A stretch of 64,000 bases of DNA from Viola odorata (GCA_963691705.1 OY829539.1:59494327-59558326), one strand, 5' to 3'; shown: positions 1 to 13,200, numbered from the stretch's first letter. Notes: generated by a model from the letters alone, not told the origin. Numbers and translations are program-made.

Positions 1-407
1 TTTAATATAAGGTAGTACTAGTATTTGTTATATTTACATACACTCAATATTTTTTTATTACTCCCGCTATTCGGATATAATTATTTAAAAGTAATTGAAT
101 AAAAACCAATGTAATGATTAATATTACAATTAATTTACATTTTTGATTTGCATGGCGCAAGTACATTAGGGTAGAGGCATTCTTGAATAATTACTTAAAT
201 TAACATTTTTGTTATTTAGGGTATATTTGGTCCTCCGAATGTGGGTGAAAAATAGGCCCCGAATATTAGATTTTTAATTTTACTATTTTTAATTGGTCTT
301 GAAAAATTATGTTCCTCTAAATATCACTTCCTCAATATATACTCCAAATTTGGTAAAAATAGAAAAATGATTCCTAATAAAAGAGGTAAAGAAGGGAAAT
401 CAAAAGT

Positions 408-856
408 ATTAGTTGGCACCCGAAATACTAAAACTGCATTTCACAACGCAAAATTTTTATCCAAATTATGGAATTGCTCTGACCAAACTGGATCTAATGG
501 AACAAGATCTTGATCTCAATAAGGAATTGGAATCTGGAAGGGCCGGAAAGAAGCGAAATTAAAGGCATTAGTTGGCACCCGAGATGCTAAGGATCGAAGA
601 CTTTTTGGATATGGAGCAGCTTGTTGGGCTACGCCCAAGGAGGCGTCGATGAATACGACTGCCATGTAGCTTGATGGTTCAGCCAAATTATGAAACTGCT
701 CTGACCAAACTGGGTCTAATGGAACAAGAACTCGATCTCAATAAGAAATTGGAATCTAGAAGAGCCGGAAAGAATCAGTACGATAATGAGGTTGAGACAA
801 TACTCTCGGTGCCTGCTTGCGAGTCTTTCCAGAAACGGGCAATTCAACTTTCATGA
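408..856 (+). pseudogene. duplicated coding relic, unknown family
   Basis: A segment beginning with the words ATTAGTTGGCACCCGA occurs twice, at about 408 and 567. A second shared block occurs at about 472-555 and 685-768. The shared block translates with few frame breaks in both copies (LTKLDLMEQDLDLNKELES versus LTKLGLMEQELDLNKKLES). Stops and frame changes interrupt the first copy. The second stays open to a stop at 856 but begins at TTG/ATG inside the segment. I do not recognise the protein. The preserved reading of the repeat suggests a decayed, internally duplicated piece of a protein-coding gene rather than a functional gene. Confidence 0.4.
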
Positions 857-1652
857 GTAGTAAAAAGAATTTTTTAGTATGTATATTCTAACAATTATTA
901 AATAACCTTGTCCAATTATTAAAATTGATATGCCAAATGGCTAAAATGGACAGTGCCCTGTTAAAATTGAGAAGAGGAGTGTCATAGAAGGCTAAAATCT
1001 GAAAATCTGAAAATCTAAAAAAAGTCAAACACTGTTGGTTAGTAACATGAAGTCAAAGTAAATTACAAAAGCTGAATATTGGGCCCGAGGAAAAGGTCAG
1101 CCCTACGATCGCCGAAACCAAGGTGCTGGGAATTTTTTGATATTCGGGTTTCACGACGAAGTCAACACTCCTTTTACACGTTTAGTAAGTAGCCGTAGTA
1201 GTACGAAATTAGGAATATGGCAAAGGAAAAAAAAAATAGCAGTACTACTACATTCCCAAAAAAAAAAAAGTTACTAATAACAATCCATTTTCATTTTCAA
1301 TAAACAGGGTGAAAAAAATTAAGTTTTGCCATCAAGATGTCTGGAATCGGGCAGGTATTTACCCGCTTTTACGGAAATTTTACTGTCCCAAATTTGACCG
1401 GGGAACAAGACGGGGATGAGCATTAGAAATGAGATAGCCAACGATTATGATTTATGAAAACTGGATTCTTCAAAAGAGAAATTAATTTCACACATTAATA
1501 TTAATATTAATAGACTAATATAAATAGCGGTACTTCACCTTAAAGACAGGACAGGGTGGAATCTCAGAAAATGCCAAATTCCAAAAACACAAACATTTAA
1601 TTACTTAAACTTCACAACACAAAGTCAAATGTCTACATCCGATGCGGCTGAA

Positions 1653-1908
1653 TACTCCTTCTTCATTTTTTATAATAACTAAAACAATTATTAGATTACA
1701 ATTATTGTATAATTTTTTACTAAATTATTCTTATTAGTTATGAACCATTTCTTTTATATTTTCGTCCAAAAAGTGGTTAATTTAAAATTATTTAGGGTTA
1801 ATTTTGTCATTGACTACAAAAAGCGATCTTAAAAATTGAAATATGACAACTAAATAAAAACAACCATTTTTTGAAAAAAGCGACAACAAGAAAGGAACGA
1901 ATGGAGTA
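1653..1908. repeat. dispersed MITE-like repeat, copy 1
   Basis: This segment aligns over most of its length with 13452-13720, including an identical block ACAATTATTGTATAATTTTT and a shared GAACCATTTCTTTT block. Its ends form a weak inverted repeat (TACTCCTTCTTC at the left, TACTCCATTCG read inward from the right). That resembles the start of many plant non-autonomous DNA transposons. I see no clear target-site duplication for this copy. Confidence 0.55.
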
Positions 1909-4657
1909 GTTTTTTCCATTTAATTAATTAGCCAATCACAATTATTTTGACTTTGAAGAATAAATCATGGGTCCTCATAATATTATTAATTACCGGTGGG
2001 ATGCATACTCATATGTTTGGTAATCATGTTGATAATTGGAGATTAGCCTTAGTTCTTTTTACTTAGTGCATTTATTGCGTAGCTGGTTTGTAAATCATCA
2101 ATTTATCGGGGGAAAATATATAGATAAAGACTATGAGAAGTATTAAATTCATTCGAGATTTTTTGAGCTTATTATTATTTAAACACGAAAGAAAGGAAAC
2201 AACTTCATAGTATATTAATAATTGTTGGCGTATTATTTAAGGCAGCAACAATAAGAAACGATGGTATGTGTCAATTCTGAAATAGTAATTTGCCGAAAAT
2301 CCAGAATGATTAGTAGTTGAGATGGTAGACATTAATGAAATTGGTGAGTACACCTTTGTGGAAAATTTCTTGGACTGGGTGTTTCAAATGATGACCTCCA
2401 CTCCACATACAAAAAGGTGTTCTCCTATATACAAAAGAAGCAGTAACAGAAGACGAAGTCTATTCGAAAATTCTAAAGAAATTTACTAGATTTTCCAGCG
2501 GAATATTTTGAGGTAGAAAAGATTTAATTTTGGTTTAATCAGTTTCCAATTTTGGTAAGTAGAGAGGTTTCAGGGAAATCAAAACTGAATTAACTGTAAA
2601 CATTAATGCAATGGCGACTTTTATAGCCATAAATGTAGAGAATTATTTGTCTCCTTTTTATCCCAATTTCAATTATTAGACATAGTTTTTTTCTAATATT
2701 TTTTTATATAAAATTTTCCCTACTAATATTTTCTAATTAGTCTATTTCCTGCAAATACAGAGGGTAACAAAGTAAAATAATAAAAATTATATTGTTAAGT
2801 CTTTTAATTTTTTCATTGGTGATGTGGAAGAGACAAAATGAATTAAAAAAAATGGTATAGAGTGGCAAGAGAATTGTTCACTCTTAACTCAATTTTCGTG
2901 CCCATATTTGAAACGTAGAGAAAATTATAATGAGAAAGTCATCATCTTTCGTATGCATCTAATTACTTCTGCTTTAGTTCTCAATCTATCATTCTTAATT
3001 CTACAATCTCTCACGCTTTATATTTATATCAATTTAGTCCCACTGTTACTATTGATTAATTTTCTATTCAACCTCACATGAACGAATGATCTGATTGATA
3101 CCATAGATTTACTGCACCATTTTTATTCTAAAATAAATGTTTTTTTTTTATCATTTGTTCCATATTTTATAATCTTTATGTATGCCACCCATCATTATTA
3201 TAGTATCAATTGGGCCAATTAATTATTGTTGGGCTTTGTTTGTCAAATATTGGGCTTTTGTTCCATTTTAACTCTTTTGGGCCCATTCTACTAAATTGTT
3301 GTCATAATTTTAGGTGACAAATCAATCTCATCAAATTTATGAAGGCATGGACATCGCTAATCGCAAACTGTGTCTTTACCGGTCATAATGAGCAAGCAGC
3401 AAAGGAGATCATTTTGAGGAACAAATTAGTTTTTTTTTTAAATTATTTTTTATGGATTTTGCAAAGTTTTGCGAGTTGCAATAGCAGGCTACCTGATAAG
3501 TGATATGAATGATTCAATTAATGATAATTCTGAGCGCATTTAAATCAATTTGGTGGTGCCGCAGTAATTATAATTAGTGACAAAAAAAATTACATTAAAA
3601 TCATCATAAATAATAACCGAGGGTAAAATCATTTTGTACCCCAAAACTAGATTTTTTTTTTGGGTCGACTTTGGTTATCATATTTCCTTTCATGGTTAGA
3701 AAAACAATGATGTAGCAGTGGGTGAGAGTGGTTTGGTTTTTACTCCAATATTAACTCGTTGATTCAGTTCAATTATTGTGTTTGTATTAATTACATTCTT
3801 GGAGATGTTTGGTCTTTCTATTTTCTGGGTTGAAATTTTCAATCCGATGGATTAAAGATGTAATTTATGATTGAACCGTTTTAGATTATAGATCACAGCT
3901 AACGGTATATCAGTGGGGCAAGAATGAAATATAAACGCACATAATTGTAATTTTAAATCAAACACTCATGATAGGCCGATTCAATTGTTTAAATTGATCG
4001 AACATGCCAAATTGTTTCATGTCAATTGCATTTTTCAATCCACCATATCAATCAATATAAAATTTAGCTGATTAATTTACAGATTAAACTGACTGATACG
4101 ATATAATTCGTTATTACTTTTCACTAATCAAGCTCTCCATGGACTCATTATTTGAGATATTAATTGTATATGGTTGGAAAGCAAACAAAGTGACTTCTAC
4201 AAGAGAGAATGGATGCCCATGCCAATGATGTTAGTCTAGCAAATCCATTTCTTGAACCCCAAAGGTCAAACCCTACTCTCTTCTCTTGTTTTTTTTTCTC
4301 CTCCTTGCACGTTCTCTTCTGTTGCAACTGCCAAATTTTAACTTCCTCAACTCCCCTGGCCCTACGTTACAAACCAAGATTCGACATTATGGTTCCCCTT
4401 TTTCTTTCCCACATTAATCAATATATAATAAATAAATATACAATTAATTAATTATATACCTACTAGCACAAAATTATTCTAGTTTAATCACATATTTAGG
4501 TTCGATTCCTACGTATATAATTGTATTAAAATTTATGATTCTTTTTTTATTGCCCTTCGTAAAATTCAGGTCGGCTAAAATTCAAAATAATCAGCACCCA
4601 ATATAGTAATCAGAATTAATAAATAAAATTATATTTTTATATAGTTAATTACTGTTT

Positions 4658-4678
4658 TATATATATATATATATATAT
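4658..4678. repeat. AT dinucleotide microsatellite
   Basis: An uninterrupted alternating AT run of roughly 20 bases lies about 180 bp upstream of the VUP-type start codon. It is upstream of the TATA box and may vary in length between alleles. Confidence 0.7.
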
Positions 4679-4749
4679 CAACCAATCCCCTCCTTAAAAA
4701 AAACACTAGTAATCATGCTCACTTTTTTCTATTAGTATTATTTAATTCT

Positions 4750-4760
4750 CTATATAAATA
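4750..4760 (+). promoter_or_regulatory. TATA box of VUP-type gene
   Basis: The sequence CTATATAAATA lies about 95 bp upstream of the chosen ATG (4853) and is followed by a CT-rich leader. This fits a plant core promoter with transcription starting near 4785. It is inferred from spacing and motif only. Confidence 0.5.
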
Positions 4761-4852
4761 CAATCCACATCCCACTTACCTCCTTGCATACCTTTTCTCT
4801 CATAATTTTTTTTTTTATATATAAAAAAAACTCTTTCTTTCTTTCTTTTCTG

Positions 4853-5700
4853 ATGGATTATTCATCTAGGAGCAAAGTTGTTGATGTTGGGTCCAATGAT
4901 CAACAACTCAACAACTCCTTGGTAGAGGAAGAAAGTGGGTGGACATCTTATTTTGAAGATTTGGAGCTTGGAGATCAAGAAGATGATCATAGTTCTTCTT
5001 CTTCTTTGGTTTCTGATGCTGCTTCTAATTTCCCTACATGGAAGAAATCATCTGAAGCTTATAATAATATCAACCATCATCATCAGCAGCATGTAGTTGC
5101 TGCATGTTCTTTGATGGGAGGGTCAGTACCCTTAAAGAAGTTGAATTTCATGAAGAAAACAAGAGCAAAAGAATTCTCCTGCGACGATTCCTTGGAAGAT
5201 ACTGCTAGTTCCCCTGTTAGTAGCCCCAAGGTAAGATCTTTCTGCCGAATTTGTAACTTAAAGATACTTTCTGCAAAGCAGCTACTTCGAGCTATAACCA
5301 TGACATACATTTTTATGTTAAAAAATAAATCTTGTATCATTTTTGTTTATATTTCTTCTTCTTTTTTGTCAATAGGTTAGCGAATTGACACGAGTTGATA
5401 TGAATCCAAGGAAGACAAATCATTACTTTAATGATACTTCTATGGTAAGAATCAGTTTTCAGTTTAATTTGTTTTTATTTGGGTGTTAACTAATCTATGG
5501 TTTAGTAGATGGAATTCAGTTGAATTAATGGATTTTAGTTGTAGTGTAAAGGAGGCAATGATCTAGCTGGAGAAGAAGAAGAAGAAGAAGAAGAAAGATG
5601 TGGGATGGAATTCAATGGGAGTAAGATCAACTGCACAGATTTGGAGAAGAGAGGACTATGCTTGGTTCCTTTATCCTTGTTAGTTAATTACATGGGTTAA
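4853..5700 (+). CDS. vascular-related unknown protein (VUP)-like
   Basis: Three exons, 4853-5230, 5376-5444 and 5545-5700, join in phase 0 to give 200 residues. Two hallmarks of the plant-specific VUP family (VUP1 is Arabidopsis At3g21710) are visible: SGWTSYFEDL at residues 28-37 and the C-terminal block LEKRGLCLVPLSLLVNYMG ending the protein. No enzymatic domain, signal peptide or membrane segment is seen. The middle is Ser- and His-rich and probably disordered, and exon 3 encodes a run of eight Glu (residues 159-166) from a GAA repeat. Family members are tied to vascular and growth-regulator phenotypes, but their biochemical role is unknown. The ATG at 4853 is chosen because it is the first ATG after the TATA box in this frame; the frame upstream stays open only through non-ATG codons. 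Confidence 0.85.
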
Positions 5701-7894
5701 TTATTCATTATTAAAATTATATATTTACGTATGAAACCATATTTTACATTCTACTTGAAGAAGAAGTACAGTAATTTTTTCTGCAGGCTGTAAAAAAACT
5801 TAAATTTCCTGTTAATATAAATTCGGTTTATTAAAAAAGTAGAGTGCTTTATTTTATGTTTGATTGGGGTCATTTTACTAGGAATAAAAAGAAAAAGAAA
5901 ACACCCATCAATACAAGAGAGTGATTAAATAAATAAACACAAGTATATGAACTGATTAAACAAACATTTACGAATAAGGTGATTAAAATAAAAAAATTAG
6001 ATACCAAGAGTTTACATATATATCATTTAACCGAGGAATGGCAATGCTCATTGGTCGAGTTCTCATTCGATTACTTGTGCTTCGGGCTATATTTTAAGTT
6101 CGAATCTATAAAAATGAAAAAATTGTATTAAGAAATTCACCTCATTTATACTCCCATTTCCTTTGTTTAAGCGAATTATTGCTAGCAAATGCCAATTAAT
6201 TCTTATTGGAGCTTTGAAAGAGTAGTTTTGATTGGTACTGACAGGTTAAAATATTAAATCGTCTTGGACCTGTTGCAGGCCATTCAATTAAATTATTCAG
6301 ATAGGGCTGCAAACAAAAGACCCCTCCATGTGCATTAACATTAGAGCATTAAAGGCAGGTGTGTCACACGGGAAATAAACCACAGAACAAGAACAAGAGT
6401 AAATTGAAAATTGAAACTGTAAGTTAATTAAAGTACCAACATTTTATCCAATAAAGGTAACAAGAACAAGAGTAAATACATGTATTAACCATGTCATTAT
6501 TTAATGCTAATGAAGTTTTTTTCTTCTATGTGGAGAACAAGGAAGTCATATTATGTTGCCATTATTCTCGCGTTGATTGCGTAATGGCAAAGAACATTTC
6601 ATGGAATTATGTTATCTTATCTTTCCCCGCCGCCAAAGGATTTATTTATTTGTTAATTTTATTTTTTTATTTTATCGTAATTGAAATCTACCATATTCAT
6701 TACATTTTTCCTCTTCTTTATTTAGTTTTTATCATTTTTAAAATTATTTAATTATTAAAAATGTCAAAATTTTAAATTTTAAAAAATTATAATTTGTAGT
6801 GTGAAAGATGGTTGCGTGACAAGAATTATTAGTTTGTCTATATATATGTATACATATATCAATGCACTGTTTGAATCATGAAGCTCAACCATACAACTAT
6901 CCTAGACTTAAAACATTATGCTTGTTCACTTGATGTAAATTGTGTAAGTCAGCATCATAATTATGCAATAATGATGACGTATTTCACAACATCAAATTTA
7001 AATGTCATTATATAATAGGTTAGAGGAATAATACATAACAAATTGATAGGATAACCATTAGGGACTTGGGTTAGGTGATCAATCAAATGATTTAACCACC
7101 TCTCTAATTAATCTTGTGCTTTCACTAGACATTAGCTCCGTAGATCAAATGTATCATTTTCTTTAGCTTCAATCTTGTGATCAAATACTTTATATGTATT
7201 TATTTAATTAGATAATTAATTAACAAGCGTTTGATTTACGTGTTATGATTCTTTTCAAATTAATAATCGATATAGTCCTTTCAAATAATCATAGATATTA
7301 TATCTATAAAAAAAAAATTATGTAACACTTGCGTATGGTTGCTTGTATTGTGGAGATGGCGAGCCAATAAGACCCAAAAAAAACTAGAGATATGCGCGTA
7401 GCATTTTGCGTAGTTCAGCTATTTAAAAGTTATACATATATCAAAAAAAAACTTACGATTTGTATATGTGTATGAAAATTCAATAGTATTAACGTACGAA
7501 GAAAAAAATATCAAATATATTAATTTACAAAATGATGAATTTTCTTTGGTTAATAATTTACACAAATTGTTACTTTTTTTAATACATGGATAATTTCTTT
7601 TAAAGTTAAATTATACCCGAAATATCACGCCGATATTTAATAAAGCTTCTATTTTCTTTTTCTAACGCTATTTAATGATAAAGTTATTCTCACGTGCGCA
7701 ATCATGTGAAGAAGCTTTGGCTGTTTGGCTGGGGCTACGGGGAATTCTTGGAGGAATGTCCTAAATTCAGCAGCCCCTCTTACGGGCTACCCGGCACTAA
7801 AAAATTGCTAATAAATTAAATTTGAGCTGTTATATAAGAAAATGTTACACAAATTGAGTTTCAACTTTTAAGTAAAAATAACACATGCTGTGTT

Positions 7895-8425
7895 ATTAGC
7901 AACACCCTCTCAACTATTCCCAATTTTAAAAAAGGTCCCTCAATTAATTTTTCTTTTACTAACCCTAATGACATATTAAAGTAATAATTTATAATATTTA
8001 AAAATAAAGATTATTTTTTAAAAATAAAATAAATTATAAAACCAGAAAATTTATAATAAAAACAATAGAAATATAAAAGAATATAAAAAATATAAAAAAC
8101 TCTAAAAGATATAACAAATTCAAACAAATTATAAGAATCAGAAAAATATAATAAAAAAATTTTTAAAAATTATATTTGTAAATATTTTTTACATTTTAAT
8201 TTTTTTCTGAATTTGTTATATTTTTAAAATTCTTAAAATTTTATTTTCTGTATTTTAATGTTTTTACTATAATTTATCTTATTTTTATAATATTTTATAA
8301 TTTTATAGTATTTTTATATTTTGAAATATTTTTTCGATTTTTCATGTTTTTATAATTTTTTATATTTTCCATATTTTATTGTCTTTATTATAATTTTTCT
8401 AATTTTTAAATATTAAAATTTTTGT
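7895..8425. repeat. AT-rich imperfect foldback repeat
   Basis: The left arm around 7990-8090 (TAATATTTAAAAATAAAG, then ATAAAAACAATAGAAATATAA) is partly the reverse complement of the right arm around 8330-8420. The interior is almost purely A and T. This looks like an old MITE or palindromic repeat. Boundaries are approximate, no target-site duplication was identified, and low complexity may exaggerate the symmetry. Confidence 0.35.
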
Positions 8426-8764
8426 TATATGAATGAAAGGAAAAAAAAAGAGGCTTGCTAGCATAGTCACTGCTTGCCATGGTAAGGAACGCGTAATTTA
8501 CGGGCATGGTACGTACGAATAGGAGCACCACATTAGATGAAGCAAATTTCTAGATTGTGCCCACCGATCGTGAAATTTTGAACTCGAATTTAATATTTTG
8601 CCAGAAGCAAATAACCGAGAGCAATGTATTTCTTTTACTCATTCAGCCAATTGTTTGAAATATTCTAGGCCATTCATTTACTTTTCCAACAATGAACACT
8701 ACTAATTCTAGTGAGAAAATATGAAAACGCATTAATTTCACTTTCAACCAAAACGAAATTGTTT

Positions 8765-8890
8765 ATTCTTTTTCTAGGTTTCTAGGCTTCTTAAGGGTGG
8801 TGACTAACCCAGCATGATCTTTTTCCATTCTCAATACTCGAACTCGACACCTTAGTTAAAGATGAATAAATCCCTTACCACTTGACCACA
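8765..8890 (-). mobile_element. tRNA-derived SINE fragment (Au-like)
   Basis: Read on the minus strand this begins TGGTCAAGTGGTAAGGGA, an A-box-like tRNA start, and continues to a B-box-like GTGTCGAGTTCGAGTATTG. It then runs GAGAATGGAAAAAGATC. That order and wording match the 5' part of plant Au-type SINEs as I remember them. The 3' part is missing or degraded. The element lies in intergenic DNA and has no coding capacity. Confidence 0.55.
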
Positions 8891-9659
8891 ATCAATGTTA
8901 GTAGAAATTGTTTATTTTGAGCCCTTATTTCCTATTAATATTTTTTTTTTCTTTGCTTAAAAACATTGTATAAGAATCTCTCTATATTTGCCGGCACCCA
9001 ACAACTCTGCATTTAATAAAAAACCTCTCACAAAATATGAATTAAGAGCATAAAATCTTTCATTTATACATTTATAGCAAAATATAAAAATAATTCCATC
9101 CACTACTTTCAAAATGTATATGTCTACATTCAATCATTCGCTAGTCTCCAATTTATTTTAACATCACATAGACATATACTTAGAGCTAGTAGGTCAATGT
9201 TATTCTTGGCCTCGCAAAACGTTTGTAATGTTAGCGGTATATCCACCCATGTCCTTATTTTACTCCAAAAGAAGAAAAAAGATTCATGTCTTTATCAATT
9301 TAAAAAAAAAGGAATATAGTAATAAAAAAACACTTTACTTTTTTTAAGTCTAAACAATAAGTATCGTTGCGTCTTCTTGACTAGAACTAACTATATTCAT
9401 ATCAGATCGACATACTAACTAAAAATACTCACAATAAATAATTTTTTGTACTTTATTTTTTATATATATAGAAAGAGAGAAAAATAATTGTAACATTACA
9501 TTACGCGGAATATAAGCTCTCTACCATTCATCTAAAACGAGCAAAGAGACACTAAGAGGCATATTACAAAACCAAAGAAAGGGGACTTGAATAGAGAAAT
9601 TCAATTTGTCAAGCCATCTACAACTAAGTTGACTTATGATAAACATGTCTAGATGTATG

Positions 9660-10290
9660 CCTTTAGAAACCGGACCGCCCAATTCAACCTTTAAAACTAG
9701 AGACCGGTTGGGCTTATCGTCCGATTTTGGCTTGGAAACCGGTTTTAAGGTTAAATAGTAAAAAGTATTAACCCAGTCGGTTCAACTAATGAATTGGCGA
9801 ACTGGACTGGTTTTAAGGTTGAATCGGTTTGATTTTTTCCTCTCTTTTTTCAAACTTTAAATAGGCATAACTTTTAATCTAGCCACTAAATCAATCTCAA
9901 ATTTTATTCGTACATTTCTAACATGATTAAGCAAACATCAACCGTTGGGATTAGAAAAAATCGTCTCTAAATAGCATCAAAATTGAGTTTGAAGTTTTTT
10001 TTTCTTTGTATTTTCTTACTTATTTTGAATTAAAAGTTATTTATTCATAATTTTCAATTTTTTTTTAGGTAACTCATCGTGTCAGTATATTTATGAAGTG
10101 TCAAATTAATTTTATATTTTCGCAATCAACTTCAACATTAATAATTTCTTAGTAAATTAAAAAAAAAATTAAAAAAAATAAAAATTATTAATTAAATTGA
10201 ACCTAGTTCGATTATGGTTGAACTTCTAAATTTTAAACCTTTTATCTTTTCAGTTCAACCTCCCGGTCTAGTTTTTTAAACCTTGCTATC
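9660..10290. repeat. degenerate ACCGG-rich repeat element
   Basis: The stretch has repeated AACCGG/CCGGTT words at its left end (about 9668-9840). At its right end (about 10245-10290) it has an inverted counterpart, GGTTGAACTGAAAAGATAA on the minus strand with GACCGGGAGG. The left terminus has AAACCGGACCGCCCAATTCAACC-like wording (split here by decay). The interior is AT-rich and non-coding. It is probably an old non-autonomous DNA transposon, with boundaries only approximate. Confidence 0.4.
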
Positions 10291-11674
10291 ACGTCCTTAA
10301 GAGATAAGAGCCGTAAGAATATCAAACCAGTTGACTGTCTATTGCTATTCACTTTTAAAATTAGGTGGGATAATTAGTCTTGTAAACCATAAACATACCT
10401 TGAGATTGTTGAAATTTTATTGGGCCAGCTCCATTTGGGCTTGTAGTAGAAAATTATGAACTCGTTTTAGTAATTGGGCTTCAAGGTGTAATCTTTATTT
10501 ATCAATGGAATATTCAACTTTCGAAAGAAAAAATCAGTTTTTTTCTACCTATCATAGTAGCATTCTTATGGTAACTTCTTATTCTCCAATCTTCACAGAG
10601 TAGAACATTAAAGTTCAAATTCTGAGTTTGAACAATTAATTTCTTCAGATTATAATTTAGATTCTTTAAAAAGCTCACTCCAAATATGTATCATGAAATT
10701 ATAAAAAAAATATTATCTTGTAGACACATTTTCCTATATCGAGACATACATTTCATAACCGGCATGTTCGTAGTGGTCTTTTGATGTAAGCTTATGTATG
10801 GACAAACAATCTATTTTCTGGATCGATCTACTGCGAACAAAATAAAACGTGGCTAGCAGATATTCGGACAGGGTGTTAGATGTGCAAACTCTAAAACAAA
10901 TCCTTCTCATTCATGGAAATAGACAATTCTAGGCACTTTCAAACATGACCATGTTCTTTTTCCCATACCCTCATTCAATTCAATTCATAGATATGTCCCT
11001 TCTTTTGTACTAACTTTGAAATGCCTGCCCCAAAACCCTTCACTATCAGTCAAGCACATGGGTTTGTTAATGATTGTCCAAGTTTTTTTTTTAAAGAAAA
11101 ATCTACTTCTCATGTTTTTTTTGTTTCTTCTTCTTTATATTGAAACTCTAAGAGTCGAGAATGTTCATTTGTCTGTCATACAATTCGTGAGAATATATAA
11201 TATCGAATCGTTCGAATTTTTGAGTTAATAAAATTCAATTGAGATTGACCGTAGGTATACAATTTTAAGGGTTATTATGGAGGATTTTAAAAAAATCGGA
11301 GGGCCCTACCTTGATTGACTCAAAACCTTTTTTTTTTGGTGGGTGTTAGGCAAATATAAGAATTTAAGGGTTATCATGGAAGATTTAAAAAAAAATGGAG
11401 GGCCATGCCCTTAATTGAGTCAACCAGTTTTTTCGATTTTGATTGTTGAATCGATGCGGACTCGTGACCAATTCACCGGTTGGACAGAACTCAATGGCTG
11501 AATTTCCTTTGATTTGTTTGTCATTTTTGTATGATTGGACACACGTGTGTGCAAGAATTCCAATGAACGTGGATTTATTGCGAGGACTCATCTCCAAGTC
11601 ACCAAGAAAATGAAAGTGCATACATAACTGGCCAAATGGGATCCAACATTTGTTTTTCAACTTTTCTCTTTCAA

Positions 11675-12238
11675 TCATATCTTGATATCAGAACTGCAAT
11701 TTGCCACAATATTCAGTGGCTTAATTACAACAGTGATGCCACATGTGCTTAAAACCCTTGCACTAAACTTCAGGAACATAAACACATCCACTTTCCCATG
11801 TAACCTCGCCATTGATGTCAAGCTAAAACTCCCACTTGTAAGATCACTAAAAAACTGAGGATCAGCCACCATTTTATTCGCCATTAAATCGATCGAATTA
11901 GTGATGTTCGTTTTTGAGCGTGCCGACACGGACCGCCCTTCAATTGGAACCCCCCCTACAAGAACTTCATGGTAGAAAACAGAAGCTGTGGAATCATGAA
12001 ACTTAAAGGTGCCCAAATTATTAGGGTTGTCTATTATGACAAGCATGGTTAGTGTGATATTAAGGGTCACATTAGGGAAAACTCCACCAAATTGGATGTT
12101 CTGAAGCCCAACTGGTTGGGCCGTGATGTTGGGCTGTTTGGGCTTGAAGACAGTGAGCCCTAAGGTTGTGAAAAGAATGGCTGTGATGAACACAATTAAT
12201 GAAACACTAAGGCATATCTTGAGACCTTTCCTGGCCAT
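11675..12238 (-). CDS. LEA-2 (NDR1/HIN1-like) membrane protein
   Basis: Single-exon gene of 187 residues. The ATG at 12238 (MARKGL) is chosen because the frame extends upstream only through a TTG. A short basic N-terminus precedes one membrane segment (residues about 7-30). An extracytoplasmic LEA-2 beta-sandwich follows (about 55-165) with the typical NPN motif at 71-73 and several N-glycosylation sequons (NIT, NVT, NIT). Length and order match the plant LEA_2/NHL group, plasma-membrane or ER-anchored proteins often linked to stress and defence. A specific role cannot be inferred from sequence. The gene is isolated, with no neighbour within about 5 kb of coding DNA on either side. Confidence 0.85.
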   Translation of the reverse strand: MARKGLKICLSVSLIVFITAILFTTLGLTVFKPKQPNITAQPVGLQNIQFGGVFPNVTLNITLTMLVIIDNPNNLGTFKFHDSTASVFYHEVLVGGVPIEGRSVSARSKTNITNSIDLMANKMVADPQFFSDLTSGSFSLTSMARLHGKVDVFMFLKFSARVLSTCGITVVIKPLNIVANCSSDIKI

Positions 12239-13124
12239 GAGTGAAAAAAGTATGAACAAAATAAGAGTTGGGAGATAATTAGTGTTAGGTAGATAGCTAA
12301 AGGTTGGTATTTACAGAGGTGGGTTTTCTGTTGTTTTTGATTGATTCTTGATTTGTAATTTTGTTGGTGTTTATCTTTTTATGTGGGAATTTTGAATGCT
12401 AATATCGATTGATTACATGAATGAACCTTTTGGTTTTAAGGTACATGAATGAAGTTATTGGTAGTTATTATTATTAGAATATTTTGTACCAAACTTGACA
12501 AATAAAGAGAGAAACTAATTAAAACTTGCAACGGAGAATTTTACTTTCTTTAGGAACCTATTTAGTTTGAGTCCGGAATAGTCGGTGTTCAATATGATGA
12601 TCGGTTTATAAAAAAATATGAGAAAAAAAGGATGCTTCAAAAAAGAAAAGAAAACAGAGGAACAAATAAGAACAAGCACACCAGTCAACCAATCCCTCTA
12701 AGGAAGTCAATATTTTTATTTTATTTATTTTTATAATTGTTTTATAATTTGCCCAATATATTTTCTTTAAAAGTTAAATTAGGTGAAAGCTCGAACTCCA
12801 ACCATATATTTGGTTTTTCTAATGAAAAGGGACCGGAGAAATTACTAGTCATTAGTCAGTAGTCTACCACGTTACGTTATTTGAAAGCTTGACAACTTTC
12901 TTGGATTTATTTAGCTTAAAATTCATGTAAAACCATTGAAATTTGTAAGTCATTAGACGAGGCCAAATCCACTAATAAGTTCGAGCCCATTGGGCCTTCT
13001 CTGGTCCATCCTATATAAAATTTAAATCTGAAATGGATTGGTTTCGGAAAGTAATTATTCTATCAATAGTGTTTTTAAACCAAATATAATCTTAATTTTA
13101 AAAGGAACCACTTAAAAATTAATA

Positions 13125-13200
13125 ATATAACCAACTGGTTAGTGTATCTCATCTTTATGACGTAGCTATGAGTTCGATCCCAATTATTATAATAATAATA
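13125..13200 (+). mobile_element. tRNA-derived SINE remnant
   Basis: CCAACTGGTTAGTGTATCTC followed about 30 bp later by TATGAGTTCGATCCCAATT resembles the A-box and B-box order of a tRNA-derived SINE head. It is followed by an AT-rich, AATAAT-repeat tail. It cannot fold as an intact tRNA, so it is not called a tRNA gene. Confidence 0.4.

Larger units (their letters stand above)
1..4852. other. AT-rich intergenic region
   Basis: Gene-poor, AT-rich DNA upstream of the VUP-type gene. It contains a duplicated, decayed coding relic (about 408-856), one copy of a dispersed repeat (1653-1908) and an AT dinucleotide run near 4658-4678. A short ORF at 4209-4451 has no recognisable family and a hydrophobic low-complexity composition, so I do not call it a gene. 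Nothing else in this stretch could be supported. Confidence 0.6.
5701..11674. other. AT-rich intergenic region with repeat remnants
   Basis: No convincing gene. It includes an AT-rich foldback (about 7895-8425), a SINE fragment (8765-8890) and an ACCGG-rich element (9660-10290). Short ORFs at 6491-6751, 11016-11228 and 11385-11678 (-) have low-complexity or hydrophobic composition and no family resemblance. A degraded B-box-like phrase (AAGTTCGAATCT) near 6100 hints at another SINE remnant. Confidence 0.6.

Noticed and set aside
4498..4512. GGTTCGATTCC phrase like a tRNA B-box
   Set aside because: No A-box or cloverleaf at the right distance upstream; probably a SINE relic or chance in AT-rich DNA.
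11385..11678. 97-codon minus-strand ORF directly after the LEA-2 stop
   Set aside because: No ATG-supported conserved content; it overlaps the 3' flank of LEA-2 and has no recognisable domain.
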